A stretch of DNA of 64,000 bases. Source: Uloborus plumipes. Lineage: Eukaryota; Arthropoda; Arachnida; Araneae; Uloboridae. Positions 1 through 12,308 of the stretch are shown here, in pieces. The notes under the pieces are model-generated. The model did not search any database. It was not told the origin of the DNA and saw only the letters and a list, made by a program, of their open reading frames with translations. The stretch's first letter is position 1, and the number at the start of each line of letters is the position of its first letter. Both the position numbers and the translations under genes were made by a program. Location of the stretch: the NCBI GenBank assembly GCA_038373865.1, contig JAXGGA010001103.1, forward strand, positions 1 to 64,000, written 5' to 3'.

Positions 1-659
1 AACCTAAAATTAAAGAAACTGCATTTTTTAGACTTCATTTTCGAAACAAATTTCGGGGATATCCTCGATATTTCACCGCCGTCTTTACTCTGATGTCGCC
101 AAAAGCATATTTATAACTTTTGTTACGTTACCTAACCTTCAAAGCAATAAATCAATCAAGAAGAATTTCTTTGAATTGAACCTATCTCGTGATTTGTAAA
201 TTCAACTTATGCTAGTTTTTTTTAATTAAAATTTGATTTATAATCTTTAAAGGTGACAGGTACGGGCTATAGTTTCAAGTCTTTGTCCCTCCTGGGAAAA
301 GTAGAAGGAACGGCTCTGTTATTGCCTTTCCTCAGTAAAATCCTATATCTGTAAATAATAAATAGGGGATGCGTATTGCATAGTTGCAAGTAAACAAGAG
401 CAAGACTGTTTGGGATCGGACTGTTCAGGAACTATTTGAACGTAATTAATTATTCAAAATATATTGGTTTTCAAAAAAAAGTTGAAAACGATGCATTTTT
501 ATTTCAAACCATGTTGTTCTTACTTACCATAAAAATGGTTCACTCATTTAAGGCACTCATTAAGGCCCATTCTAGGCACTTGGTTGTTACTGACAGTTTT
601 TTAGAGGGGGAAAAATGCCCGCTTTTTCTAAAAATTATCTTAACGAAAAGAAAAATGAC
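1..659. other. AT-rich non-coding DNA
   Basis: No gene, repeat pair or RNA is recognised here. The 80-codon open frame at 436-678 runs into the left end of the next transposon, has no recognisable motif and is treated as chance. Confidence 0.6.
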
Positions 660-661
660 TA

Positions 662-1950
662 CCGTAAAATGGGGTTAATCGGAACACTTTTCAGCTTTGA
701 TTGTAAAAAAAGCAGTTAAAAGATTTTTTTTTAATTTGATTTTTTGGGTAAAAACTTCGGTCTTGCTTTACTTTTGATATTCCAGGCAAAGACAAAACAT
801 TTTGAACAATTATCATTAAAATATATAGGAAATTATGGGTGTTCCGAATCACCCCGCAGATAGGGGTCAATCGGAACACATGTTAAAATTTCTATTTTTT
901 TCAATTTAACGTGTAATAGGACTCACAAACATGAGTAATATTGGTGGGGGAGAATAAGAACAGATAATTACTGTCAAATGAATGCATAATTTCAAAAGCA
1001 GTAAACGTTTATAATTTGTCAAAATTCAAAATTATTTTGAACTTATGAAAAATGAAAAGTAATTTTAAGAAATGCTTTTGAATTGAAATACAAAGATTTA
1101 ACATGAATGGAAGTCACTCATGTCGTCCACAAATATGTACTTGTCCTTTAAACTAGCCATTGCGACTTGGCTTAAGTTTTTTCCTAACATCTCCTGGAAT
1201 GAACTCTGCCTTTTCTTTAGTTTCTTGAAATCTCTGGGTTTCGGGGATTGTCCTGAAAGATTTTTTCGCTTATTCATCATTGTCTGTGTGCTGGACTTTT
1301 ACTACATAGTTTATGTGACTTTCCCCCGCGTATTTTAAGTAAAAATAAGTCTCCTGGAGAAAAAATCTTTTGAAATCTGCAACTTTTTGACATTCTAAGA
1401 TCTAGTTGCTCACGAGAAGAGATAAACAGTAATAAATCCTTGCCCTTGTCTTGATTAGAAGAATTGGGGTTAGAATCTTGATTTTTCAAACAGTTTCCTT
1501 CTAATAAGTTTGAATTGGAACAACAGAACTAAGTGTTCCGATTCACCCCGCAATTTTTTTTCCTATGGCATTTTTCAGAATTCTTCATTTTTATGACACA
1601 ATTTATAGAAAATCTAAATTCTAATGTGGTATTCTGTTGTTCAGATACATGTATAGTTGAAACATACCACTCTTAGTTATTAAATATAAGAAAGTTAGTT
1701 CTTGCATATGAAGTTTTGCAGTCTATGAAAATGTGATATTTTCTAGCATTCCACGTGCAGCCCTAATTAGAAGCCAGTAGCGTTGCCAGATTGACAAAAG
1801 CAATTTTTTCCCTACTTCCTATGATCTTATCTTTCTAAAAAAAATTCATGGCGAAAAATACCCAATAGTATATTTATGAGGAATTTCTTTGTACGGTCGC
1901 GAAGTTTTGTTCCGATTGACCCCGCTGTTCCTATACACCCCATTTTACGG
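662..1950. mobile_element. Pogo-like DNA transposon, TA-flanked, decayed
   Basis: The left end reads CCGTAAAATGGGG and the right end is its exact reverse complement. Both are flanked by TA (660-661 and 1951-1952), as expected for the Tc1/mariner/pogo group. The motif GGGGTNAATCGGAACAC or its complement occurs at 671-687, 840-855 (inverted), 863-879, 1533-1550 (inverted) and 1908-1923 (inverted), so it is repeated at both ends and internally. The 840-879 pair forms a head-to-head palindrome. At 1,289 bp the element is too short for a complete pogo transposase (usually about 500 residues). The interior carries only a broken C-terminal coding remnant on the minus strand. The TIR and TSD are seen directly; assignment to pogo is inference. 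Confidence 0.75.
1098..1489 (-). pseudogene. Pogo-like transposase C-terminal remnant
   Basis: On the minus strand this reads as a basic segment followed by SPGDLFLLKIRGGKSH and then, after a one-base shift, INYVVKVQHTDND. This matches my memory of the C-terminal G-D-F-V-L-V-K ... Y-V-x-K-V module seen in insect pogo/Tigger-type transposases. A second basic frame (1098-1280) continues the coding sense, so at least two frame changes are present. The catalytic DDE region and DNA-binding domain are absent. It lies inside the TA-flanked element 662-1950, which supports a transposon origin. The match is from memory and short. Confidence 0.45.
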
Positions 1951-2024
1951 TATATATTAAAAAAACTTATGCTTTTTAACTGTTTGGGCAAAATTTTTGA
2001 GTTAAACCGGTCAAGAAAACTACT

Positions 2025-2121
2025 CCCCCTTCTTCACTTTTACATCCGTCCGCAAAGGGGGCGCTGAAAAAAATTTCAACCCTAAAGGGGGCGGTAGCTG
2101 TAAAAAGGTCGAGAACCACTG
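2025..2121. mobile_element. hAT-type transposon terminus (solo fragment)
   Basis: The segment ends in GTCGAGAACCACTGG at 2109-2122, preceded by two GGGGGCG stretches. Ends reading GGTTGAGAACCACTG are typical of hAT (Charlie-like) elements. No matching CAGTGGTTCTC left end was found upstream, so only one terminus survives or is recognisable. Its left part may have been displaced by the neighbouring element at 662-1950. Confidence 0.4.
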
Positions 2122-3375
2122 GTTTACACCATTGTAGTGCATAAAACATATGGGTAAGTTCAAGAACAGTAGTTCATTTTACCGTAGTACTAGTACTACT
2201 GTCGATTATTTTTTAAAAATAGATGTAATTAAAAGTCATTGTTAACTTATATATTTCAGCATTATTTAACTTTGTCAGTTAAGATAATTTTAAGCCTTAG
2301 TTGCTAATTTAGCATTGCACGAGTGTATAAAAAAGGTAGCGTTTTTGTTGAAATTCGCAGCTCAATAACTCAAAATGCAGTTGAGTCTCAGTCATAATTT
2401 TTTTGTGAGATATTCTTATTAGTATTAGGAATATTTTATATAATTTTCATTATTTTTCATTCAGTCCCTTTTCAGATATTGGCCTACAAAAATTGGCATT
2501 TTCGCGTTTTCCGCCATTTTTGAAGACCCGTAGAAAAAAAAGGAGTTCATTTTAAAGACTAAAACTTATGCTGCTGGTAGTATTATGAGTACTCAAACAC
2601 ACAAATAAAATAATATTGCTGAGTCTCTCTTCCTTCATAAAAAATTATGGTCTTAAAAATAACCAATTTCAACGTTTTTTCCTACTTTTTCGAGAAAGAT
2701 TTTGCCCAACTTTCTTACATGATAGGGAAATTCAAAGAAGGTGTGTTTAAAGGTAATTTTATGCTGAACAAACTGGTTTTTAAATTATTTTGATATCTTT
2801 AAAAACGACATGGCAATAAAATTTTTCGCAAACCCTGTTTTTCTATCAAATTTGCCAAATCGCCATTTTGAAATGGCTGCCAAATAAAAAATATAGCATG
2901 TAAATTTTTTTCAATTGCAGTTTTGTTCATGTCTACCCATAGGTAATCTATGATAAAAGAATCAGAAGAATTAAAAATGTTGAGCAACACGACTGGGTGA
3001 TTTGAGATGGATTGACTCCTAAATAAAATACAATATATTTAATTCTGAATTGCAATTTTAATTTGGAAGATGTAGTGAACTCAAACTGCGAAAATTCAAA
3101 TATCCTTTCGGGAAAAATGATAATTTTACACTTTTTCTCAGATTATTTCTGGTACTATAATTTCATATAATTTTTTTACTCCTACTGAGCTTTATGTTAG
3201 ATGCGTTCATAAACAAAAAAGCTTAAGCATGAAAATTGAACATGTGTACGATGTTGTGAATAAATAATAAGTCATTTTGACGTACAATGGATTAATAGTT
3301 TATTTATTAACATTTCTATTTTTACACTGTTAAGAACACGCGTCCCTATTTTTCGGAGAAAGAATACACTAGAGG
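2122..3375. other. AT-rich non-coding DNA
   Basis: I see only A/T runs and short chance open frames in this stretch. No repeat pairing with other parts of the window was noticed. Confidence 0.6.
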
Positions 3376-3580
3376 AGACCGGGGCTAGTTGGCGGTTTTT
3401 GCTTCTCGATTTTTCTATATTTTTCTGTTGTATTTATGTTAAAAGTGATTAATGAATCTAATAGGATGGCTACAAAAAACACTAGGAGCATCCTTTAAAA
3501 TGCACTGGAAAACTCGTGAAAAATGTTTTTCGAAGGCGCCTCAACAGCGCCAACTTACCCCGGAGTCGGGGTAAGTTGAC
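3376..3580. mobile_element. Partial pogo-like terminus with GGGGTAAGTTG motifs
   Basis: A left-end-like sequence GACCGGGGCTAGTTGGCGG begins near 3377. A head-to-head pair CAACTTACCCC / GGGGTAAGTTG lies at 3551-3579. The layout (one terminal motif, then an inverted internal pair) mirrors the element at 662-1950. No inverted right end was found before the next element at 4242, though a direct AGTTGGCGGT sits near 4120. This is probably a decayed or truncated element. The interval 3600-4240 otherwise holds a G11 run near 3789 and nothing I recognise. Confidence 0.4.
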
Positions 3581-4241
3581 AGATGAATCTGGGTATATAG
3601 GCATAACATTGTTTGAAATTGTAAATATGCAATAATATTAAAAAAAATATTTTTTAAATATTTATTTCAAAAGAGTATAAAGTAATATGTAAAAAAAAAA
3701 ATGAAAAAACAGGTATGAGCATTGTAAGTAATTTACAATTGTTTCATGTCAACTGCAAAAGATGGATCCTTACTTATCTGAATGAGGAGGGGGGGGGGGG
3801 CTCATCTTCTCCAGAACTTAGTTGTTGGGGTACCAGATTGCGTCGGGTGGCTCTGGTCACTTTCAATACTTTGCAGTTTTCACTATAGTGGAGACTGAAA
3901 AGTCCTCTTTACTTACTGCTTTATACCCGAGCTCTGCCTTAAAAGTTACGAGTTGTACCGTACAAATGTGCGGTACCTCGCTGGCTTTCTAATTTCACAT
4001 TAGCTATCAGTTTTCTTTGGTTCTTTTTGCTTCTATAAGAGGATTTCTGCCTCCAGCTTGGTCATTTCCTATTTATGCTGACGAGTGCTAAAAAGCACTA
4101 AACTATGGGTGAAATAACCGAGTTGGCGGTATATTGAATGCAGAGAAATGTTAATAGACCTAATCAGCATGCATAGTTGATCAACTTAAAAAAGAATTTT
4201 AAAGCCATTACATAAAATTTCTCGTTTATCTAAAAAGAACA

Positions 4242-5897
4242 GGGGAAAGGACCCCAAAACGGGATAGCTTATCTATTCTACGCTATATTTTTTATTGTGT
4301 ACAAGGTACATTCTAAAGTTAGACGTCATTTGAAAGTATACACCTTTTCAAATACAAAGAATACCTTTGTCACGTTTGTTCAATTTTATGTATGTGAAAA
4401 ATACTGGTTTAACAAAGCCTTATACCATCCCGTTTTACCCTACCAAGGGTGGGTAAAACGGGATAGGGATTTCTATGTTATTACGTAATTTACGTTATTT
4501 TATCACATAAAAATGTTTTGTTTTCTTCTGCTTTGGAACAGGCTTTGCTGGCTCATCCCTGACAGCTTGAGCATTCCAGCATTCTTCTCTAGATTTCGAT
4601 TTAAGATACAGACCGTTGCGGAAAATACAGGCTTCAACTTTTCACCTTCATCATCTGAAAACGATGACGTCCAATCTTGGCTAACTGATGATTTTTCTTT
4701 AGGCTTTCTTATTTTAGGTCCATTTTTTTCGATTTTAATCGTCGCAAATAAAGATTGTGGGATTTTTTTTTCCAGGCTCAGAGTAAAATTTTTTAACTTT
4801 AATCTGCCGGTTCTGCATCTCCACTTGGTTTTATTTTACGCCTCACGTTCTTATTCTTCCAACTCAAGTTTATACGGGCTTCCTATTATAATTGCTGTTT
4901 TCCCTCTTATCCTATCGTGTTTATTTTGAGGTCTTGGTCCAATCACTCGTGGTGGAAGTAGAATTTTTTGGGTGACATAGGAAATGGCAGTGAAAGACGA
5001 TTAGTCCTAGTCCTTTGTCTTCTGTTGAAGTGAACAGTTGGATAAGGCATGCGTTTGTGCTAGTATTAACGGTGCCCCCATCACTAGATGATTCATTCAA
5101 TGATGTCTCTAGTAGTTGTGATGAATGCAAACTCTTAGATGCTATGACTAAACTTGAAGATAGTTCGCATCTGGCATCGTTTTGTTGCAGATTGAATGGT
5201 TGTTGGGACGTCATGTTCTGAGCATCTGGAAATGGTAAATAAGCGAAGAAATATTCAGGAAAGAAATCTGGGTTACATGGAAAAATGCCAGTTTTCCGGA
5301 ACCCATTCACAGCCATTTGGACAAGAGCTGCTCGTTGAAATGTTGCATTGAACATATTTCCTACTTCGTAGATAGTTATCCCTCGGCCAGGATGGTTGAA
5401 CATCCACTTGCGAACTTCTTTCTCGTTTCGTACTGCTTAAACATATTGCCAAACCATTAAGGGTTGGGTAAGTGGTCGGGTAAAACGGGACATATCAAAA
5501 TTGTATCCCGTTTTGGGCACCCTAAAAGTACCCCTTTTTGCCCGACCATAATGCTTTCGACAACATAAATGACTGACACCTGAAACGTCACTCACAAGCA
5601 ATAGTTAAAGTACATGAAATTGTTGCTAAAAGAACTATGAACTAAACACAGTACTAATCGAAATTGTTTCCAAAGGGCGGAGAAGCGCAAGAATAGTTGT
5701 TCTGCTGTCGAAAAAAGTAAGTAAAAATCTCAATTGAAAACTTTGAAAAAATATTTCTTTGCGAAAAAAGTGGCTAGTATTGAGATATCAAATGAGAATC
5801 CTGTCATGGTGGTCGGAAACCAGTTAAGCCTGTCTCTTGCGAGATAGTATCACCAGTAAAGCTCCGAGGCTCACTATCCCGTTTTGCTAATTTCCCC
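4242..5897. mobile_element. Pogo-like transposon with AAAACGGGATA repeats, internally deleted
   Basis: The ends are inverted: GGGGAAA...CAAAACGGGATAG at 4242-4267 and CTATCCCGTTTTG...TTTCCCC at 5873-5897. The right flank is TA and the left flank CA, consistent with a mutated TA duplication. The motif GGGTAAAACGGGATA is repeated at 4429-4465 (both orientations) and 5477-5520 (both orientations), giving clustered subterminal sites. The element is about 1.66 kb and holds only the 3' part of a transposase gene on the minus strand, so the DNA-binding and most of the catalytic region has been lost. Confidence 0.75.
4515..5440 (-). pseudogene. Pogo/Tigger-type transposase, C-terminal part
   Basis: The minus strand opens with KEVRKWMFNHPGRGITIYEV followed by an N-G-F-R-K-T-G-I-F-P-C-N-P-D segment. 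This is the conserved end of the DDE domain in pogo/Tigger and jerky-like transposases (HPGR...TIY, GFRKTGIWPxNPDxF). The intact part (4921-5403) is 160 codons, then a stop at 4921. Downstream on the same strand, coding sense continues in other frames: a K/P-rich and acidic segment SVSQDWTSSFSDDE near 4640-4700, then a C-x2-C...W/stop-A-x-K-A-C zinc-finger-like piece near 4540-4590. Several stops and shifts make it inactive. The N-terminal HTH and first catalytic residues are missing. Family assignment rests on recall of conserved motifs and is fairly secure. Confidence 0.8.
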
Positions 5898-5899
5898 TA

Positions 5900-8800
5900 T
5901 TATATAAATGACTGTATGCATGTATCATGTATAAATGTATGCATCTTTCTGTGTGCGTATTTATGTATGTATGTGTGTGTGAGAGAGTGCATATGTATGA
6001 GGATGCAATTTGTCTCTTTTTATGTGAGTATCTAATCTTTGGGGAAATTGGATATTTAAAAGATGAATAAATGATAACTGAATATTTCAGCAGCTCATTA
6101 AAGCTAATTAAAGTGCAATTTAACCACAATCAATCTTTCTGATAAGACACTAAAAATAAGAGTCAATGTTTCATCGATATTAAAACTTTCTGTTCTTTCT
6201 GAAGAAAGATCTAATTCGAAAGAGAACTCTTAAATCAAAACCACAATCTCAAACTTTTTAGTAGCGAGATATCTTAATGAAATTTCGATATTTTCTGAAC
6301 ACTTTATTTTGCCTGAAAAATGTGATCTCTGGTTTCATCATGTCAAAATTTAGGCTTATTTTTTTCGTATTGTTGCAACGTATTTTACTTCCTTAGGGTA
6401 ATTTAACCAAAACGGTAATTTTTTCCCACGCGTGACGCTTAATATATTTCATTAAAAATTGTAATGAACAAACTTTTGCTGCATAAGAAATCACGCACGT
6501 ATGTGTTGTACAACTTTTAAGGAAAAGAAACTTTTATTTTTTGTATTTTTTTATTAAAAAAACCCCTGGAATTAAAAAGTATAAATAAATAAGGAAAGAA
6601 TTCCTTTAATTCGAACTTTCGAAAAGGTTCAGGAGGTGATTTCTTTACACAGTGGACAAAAATGCACCCCTACGTATATCTTCTTTATATGTATTGATAT
6701 ATATTATTTAACTATACAGGAACAAAAGCTATTCTTTGCTAAGTATCCTTCACTGGAATATATTTTTTCTGTCTTCGATTATACTCTCTACAGAAGCTGA
6801 GAATGAGTAATTGATTTTCCAAAGCATTTCGCTTGAAGTTCTCGAGGACTATTACTTTGCAAGGAATGAAACAGGAAGTTCTGGAAACAGGACACAGATT
6901 TGATGGCAGGAAAATATTTGTCAAGCAAAACTGAAAGCTTTCATCGATAATAGTCGTATATCATGCATATAGTTATGTATTTTTTTCACTAAGGATAACT
7001 GATTTCTTTAAATTAAACTTAAATGATATTCATTTATTCTCCTTCCGATCTAATATATATATCTTATCTCTGTATATAAGCAGGGTTCAAAAATTTATTA
7101 GAGACTTAATAAAAAACACTTTTCGACTTTTTTTTTAAACTAGAAATAAATATTTATTACGTTTAAAATATTTATTTCTTATTTTTTTTTCTTTTTTGTC
7201 CTTAATATTTCAAAAAAAAACCCCTTCCCTTCAATTTATTTTATTTATTTTTATTTTTATTTCATTTCTTTATTTGTTTAATTTTTAGCCGAAGCTCTTG
7301 AGCAAAAGGTATCAAACCTACACAACACAGACTTACGCAGAGAGGTAAAACAAAGAGTAAAAAGTAAAAATACAAAAAGGTATACCGTAACAATCTTTTT
7401 TCGGTTGATTGACAATAACTATTTTTTCTGCTTATTCGAAAATTAAATACATGGGTTTTTTAATTATTATTTTTATTTAATTTGTGAAAAGTTGAGTTAA
7501 TCATTACTTGAACAACCCATATCATTTCGAATTTCCCCCATCTCTGATTCCAAATTGCAGAGAACCCATACTAGACTAAAACTGATTAAAATTTCTATTC
7601 ATATAATAATCTTAACACTCTATTTTTTGTGTGTGTGTGTTTTAAACTGTCTTCCTTTATTTCTTTTATCTTGTTAAAACGACTGCGACAATGTTTTGTA
7701 ACTTGAAAATAAGAAAAAAATAAATAAAAAAAATTCAGAAAAATATAACGATGTTTGATACTTGTATTTTTGACAAATGTACTATAAAATTAATATATTT
7801 TTCTTCTAAAAATTGTGTTTGCGCGATATACTACCGGATGTGTTTTTGTTAAAATAAATGAATCTAATGTTTTTTACATATTCCATCTTTTTCATCATGA
7901 ACATTTTCAGTATTTTATACGTTAATTGTATGAAGCACTAAATGAATAAGCAATAGTAAAACCTGATCCCAAACTTTTTTAAAGCAAGCTGGAATAATAT
8001 TTTGTGCAAGTAGGTAAACAAAATCTGGTGGTGGAAGAAAACATCGGTCAGTAACTTCTCAAAAGAAAAAGACTCTACAAGAAAAGAGTGCGATTGATTT
8101 AGATTCAGTTTATTTCCTAATAAACCAAATATAATATTTAATTTTTTTTCTTCTTTACTACATTTATATCAAGAAAGTCAAGCAATTAGCAAATGACAAA
8201 TTCCCCCCAAGCGTTATTTGAATATAAAAATAATTGGTTTATGTTTTCAAATTTTAAGGAAAGTTTATTTATCTATGCTTACTTTTCCTTCTATTGCAAT
8301 ATTTTAAAGCTCAATAGCTCCAAATAAATCTAGTGCGATTGTCTGGCTAAATTACCTTTCTTTGAAGAAAGGTAGAAGTTGAAACAATTCGTGGTTCAAG
8401 TAAATTAGAAAATATTATGCCTCCCTCTGCGTACATTCGCTTAATGCATTTTCCATGTCGTTGTTGGTTCCCGTAAATGCTCGCTCGTTATTCTGTAAAA
8501 GACTATGCCAATTATTTTGGCAAACTGTACTGTTTAAAGCTATTTCGTATCAAGAGAAGTTACGTTGAACTTTCGCCTCTTTATTTACGTATTGAAAACG
8601 CACTTAAGATTGTGTTGAGTTTTGCAGAACAATTTTCCATTTCAGGGGAAAAACGCATTGTTTATTAAAAACGTCAAAAATATAAAAGGCTTAAAAAAAA
8701 TCTGATTATTGAAAAAGAAAATGTCAATAATGCATTCATTAAAAGTAACTTTTTTAACTGAAAAAAAAAAGACATGATTCTTACTTTTATTATATCAAAA

Positions 8801-11286
8801 ACAGACTTGTGAATTTAATTAGCACATTAACTGAATTATTCTTTCAGTGAATTTTAGAAAAATCGAATTATTGCGTAAAAACTTTAAATATATAAAAGGA
8901 TAAGTAAAACAATTATGATTATTTAAAAAAAAAATTCTGTTATAATTTACTTAAAAGATAGCTCTCCTGAAATGCAAAAAAACTATTACACTAAAGAAAA
9001 AATTTATGGTCAATATCTTTTTTCTCAGTATGAGAGTATGAGAAGGAGAACCTTGTTCAACAATTAAATAATTTTGAAGAAATAAAACTATTAAGTACTG
9101 TGTGAAGGAATTGTAAAAGTGCCATCTTTAAAGCTCTCGGGGGCTGATTTTGGATTTGAATTTTTACGCAATGAATAATACACGGGAAAAAATACTTTAA
9201 AATTTAACAAAAATAATAGTTGTGAGTTACGTAATGGGCAATTCTAAGGTAACAGACCTATCAATTTTTCATTAAACAGCTTACAAAGACTAGAAATAAA
9301 TGTTAAATCCTTACTTTACGTCACTAATTTTATGAGGCTTCACTTCCATATAATACAGTAAAATTTTGAATATTTCCAGGAAAACTTTTTAAATAATATG
9401 ACTCTCTCCGCAGTAGACGTATCTCATAAGATACGTCACTTACGGAGCCAAAAAAAAAAAAAAAACATCATATAAATTTTTTTTCTTTAAATCTTCGATA
9501 TTTAATTAAATTTTACAGAAGTCCATATTATTCATAATATTAATGCAACGAAACGAGGATATAACATATTTGTAGACTTTGCAGGTGCTTTATACTGCAA
9601 TTGATGCTCTTTATTAAAATGGAATTGACTTGATTTGAACAGTAAGATAACTGTAAGAATAAAAAGTTAACAATTTTAAACAGATAATCTGTGATATATT
9701 CAGTGTTTCGGCAAAAATTGCAGAAATATGTAAGAGTGCAAAATATCTTTACCGAAAAATGTAATGGAATTTATATTTTTCGTTTTTTTTTTTCCTTTTT
9801 TTAGTAAGGTTTCAACAGGAATTATTATTTTATTGGTTGCCTTTAATGTTGAACACAAGCAAATTTTTAAATCCTTTTCAAACATGTCATTTATCCATAC
9901 TAAAAATAGCGTTTTTCATCAAATAGCTCACTACTTTTGCATTAAAAAGGGGGTTCCTTGTAGCCTTGAAACACGTGTATGTAGTTTCGTACAAATTTGT
10001 GTCTATTAACATTATTTATTTCTTTTTATTGTAGTAACAGTTTCAAAGTTACAAGCAATTTTTAAACAGTTCTTGGAAGAAATTAAAAAATGATTTTTCC
10101 TTAATATTTTCTAAAGATTTTGGAATTAAAAGAAAATATTTCTCAATTTAATTCCCTCTACTTATCTAATTTTACTTGAAATAATAGTATATTTAAAATT
10201 CCTTATTTGTAAAAGATATGGGGAGTAATGAACATTTAATCTATCTTAATAAAGCAAAAAACTGACAAATTGCATTTCCGATTGTAATCATAAACATATT
10301 TATCAATCTCAATTGTTTTTCTTATTGTCAGACGAAAATCGATACTTTCGATTTCCAATAGTTTTTCGCTTAGGCTGTAATTCTGTTGTACGTTTGATTT
10401 ATAAATAACTATATGCTTTGTGGATAGCACATAAAGTATTAAGTTCACTTTTTCTGAATTTTAATTAGCAAACTAAAAGAAAATTCCTTAACTAATCATT
10501 TTGGAAGCAAATCAGTATTAATTGCTTTTATACAGCTAATGTGCTTTTTTAATTGTTTGAATGTAAAGAAAATAACTGCTAAGCATATTTGTGTAAGGAG
10601 TTCTTTTTTTTTGTATGTTTTTAACTTAATAATTTATATGGAATGAAATCAGAAAAAGTGTGTCAATTATTTTGAGAATGTGATATTTTATAAAAGTACA
10701 AGTGACTTGTGGCCACATATATTTTTTAATTAATTTGTTTTAAATCAATATTGTTTTTCGTGCAGTGCCATTTGTGCAAAAGTTTATCGTGTATACAAGG
10801 TTATTATATTATCAGTTCCGAATTAAAAGCGCACTTATTTAAGAGCTACTGGTTATCAGAATGAACTGCCTGTTATACCAGAGCAGTCATGCGGTCACTA
10901 GAGTTTGTTTGGTGAATGAAAAATTAAGTTTTAGAATGGGCGGATGGATGGCCCTTTCCAGTGTAATTTAGGGGTGAAAGGCATATAACGGAATTCGTTA
11001 GCACAGATAAGCTGTTAGTCTAAATGAAGCAATCGACTCTACGCGGTTTACGAAAATGTTCTTTTTCAACGCTCGTGCTGCAGAGAAAATAATGTTTGTG
11101 TCATGAAAAAAAAAAAAAGAACTTAATGAAACAAACACTTTTTATTTGATTAATGTTAAATTTCTCATAATGTCCTCTGACTCTGTTCTGTTATAAACTG
11201 GAAGCGTAAAACAGCGTGTTTTAAAAACAGACGATAATTTTCGCATTACCTTTTTACCACTTTCTGCATTGCGCATGTCACATCTT
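5900..11286. other. Long AT-rich intergenic stretch
   Basis: This 5.4-kb interval contains no gene I can support. It holds a TATG/TGTG-rich stretch (about 5905-6000), a perfect hairpin with 9-bp arms at 9416-9437 (GACGTATCT/AGATACGTC), many homopolymer runs and a sequence at 9948-9985 (GGGGGTTCCTTGTAG...ACACGTGT) that recurs inverted near 21647-21680. The short open frames in it show no conserved motif. Confidence 0.6.
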
Positions 11287-11287
11287 T

Positions 11288-11298
11288 GTTATTAGCAC
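11288..11298. repeat. SINE target-site duplication, left copy
   Basis: GTTATTAGCAC, identical to 11492-11502 on the other side of the SINE. Confidence 0.88.
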
Positions 11299-11491
11299 TT
11301 TTTTTTTTTTTTTATACAGAAGCCATCAGCTTCGACATACACGAGGACTGCGTACTATGCGCCTTGCCTCCTGACAAACATAGGACAGATTTACGGCACA
11401 GAGAGGTTGAAATAACAACCTTGGGCAAGGCGAGACTCGAACCCACGATCATTTGATTACGAGGAGAATACTCTACCTCTAGGCTACCCCA
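11299..11491 (-). mobile_element. tRNA-derived SINE with poly-A tail and perfect TSD
   Basis: Read on the minus strand, the element starts with GGGGTAGCCTAGAGGTAGAG (tRNA-like 5' half with an A-box-like TAGCCTAGAGG) and then a perfect B-box GGTTCGAGTC. It continues through a tRNA-unrelated body and ends in a poly-A tail (T15 at 11299-11313 on the plus strand). The flanks are a perfect 11-bp target duplication GTTATTAGCAC at 11288-11298 and 11492-11502. A tRNA-like head, A-tail and long TSD together define a LINE-mobilised SINE of about 190 bp. The intact TSD suggests a fairly recent insertion. The LINE partner is not in the window. Confidence 0.9.
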
Positions 11492-11502
11492 GTTATTAGC
11501 AC
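11492..11502. repeat. SINE target-site duplication, right copy
   Basis: GTTATTAGCAC, identical to 11288-11298. It directly abuts the tRNA-like 5' end of the SINE. Confidence 0.88.
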
Positions 11503-12308
11503 ATCGTTGCAAAAACATACACGCTGTCAGCGGCAACTATCGGAAAAATTTTGGAACTATTTTTTTCCATTCTCATCTATTTCTTTTTCTGAAATTCCCA
11601 TCACCTCACGATTGTTCTACTGAAATATGAAACCGTTGCTTGTGTTCTAATAATGCTACCGGTTGAACTAGGGACTAACCACATACGTTCCAATAGGTAT
11701 ATCAGTTAACCGACTGTAAATAAAAACATATTACGGGCACTCACAGCATTTTTGCTGCATACTAAGGCGTTTTAAATGAAAGAGAAACTATCGATTCTCC
11801 GTAAACATGAGTTTGAGATTGTCCAAAAAGTAATAAAATATTTGTACCTTCTGCGTTGATGCGTAATAAATCAAAACTTTACTTCTGCTTCTCGAGGTAA
11901 ATGAAGAGAAAAAAAAACTAATGTGTCTTTTAACTGACGTTGTCTCAAATAGTAAATGTTCAACTGCTCAGCGAACATTTTCTTAACATCAAACAATCAC
12001 ATCAAAGCAATAGAGCCAACATATTTTAAATTTTGATAATTTTTTTTCAAAAAAAAAAAAAAAATTAATTTGTATTTACGTCATTAAAAATTATTTTTAA
12101 CCTAATTTTACTTTTAGCGAAACTGTTGTGTGAGTCTAGATTTATCCATTTTGCCGGTGGACGGTAATTGTAAAACAAAACAGCATTAGTAATTTTTTGT
12201 GTAAAAGTCGCTACGAAATCATTATATTACTCAAATTCCTGTCTTAGTAACTTACCCATATTTTTCTTTAACTGTTCCTTTTGTCAGAAGCAAAATGATA
12301 GAAGACTA
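11503..12308. other. AT-rich non-coding DNA
   Basis: Nothing recognisable apart from A/T homopolymer runs around 12036-12064. Confidence 0.6.

Noticed and set aside
4513..4929. 138-codon plus-strand open frame
   Set aside because: It is antisense to the decayed pogo transposase tail, whose conserved residues are on the minus strand.
11312..11536. 74-codon minus-strand open frame
   Set aside because: It runs through the SINE and out across its target duplication, so it is a chance frame.
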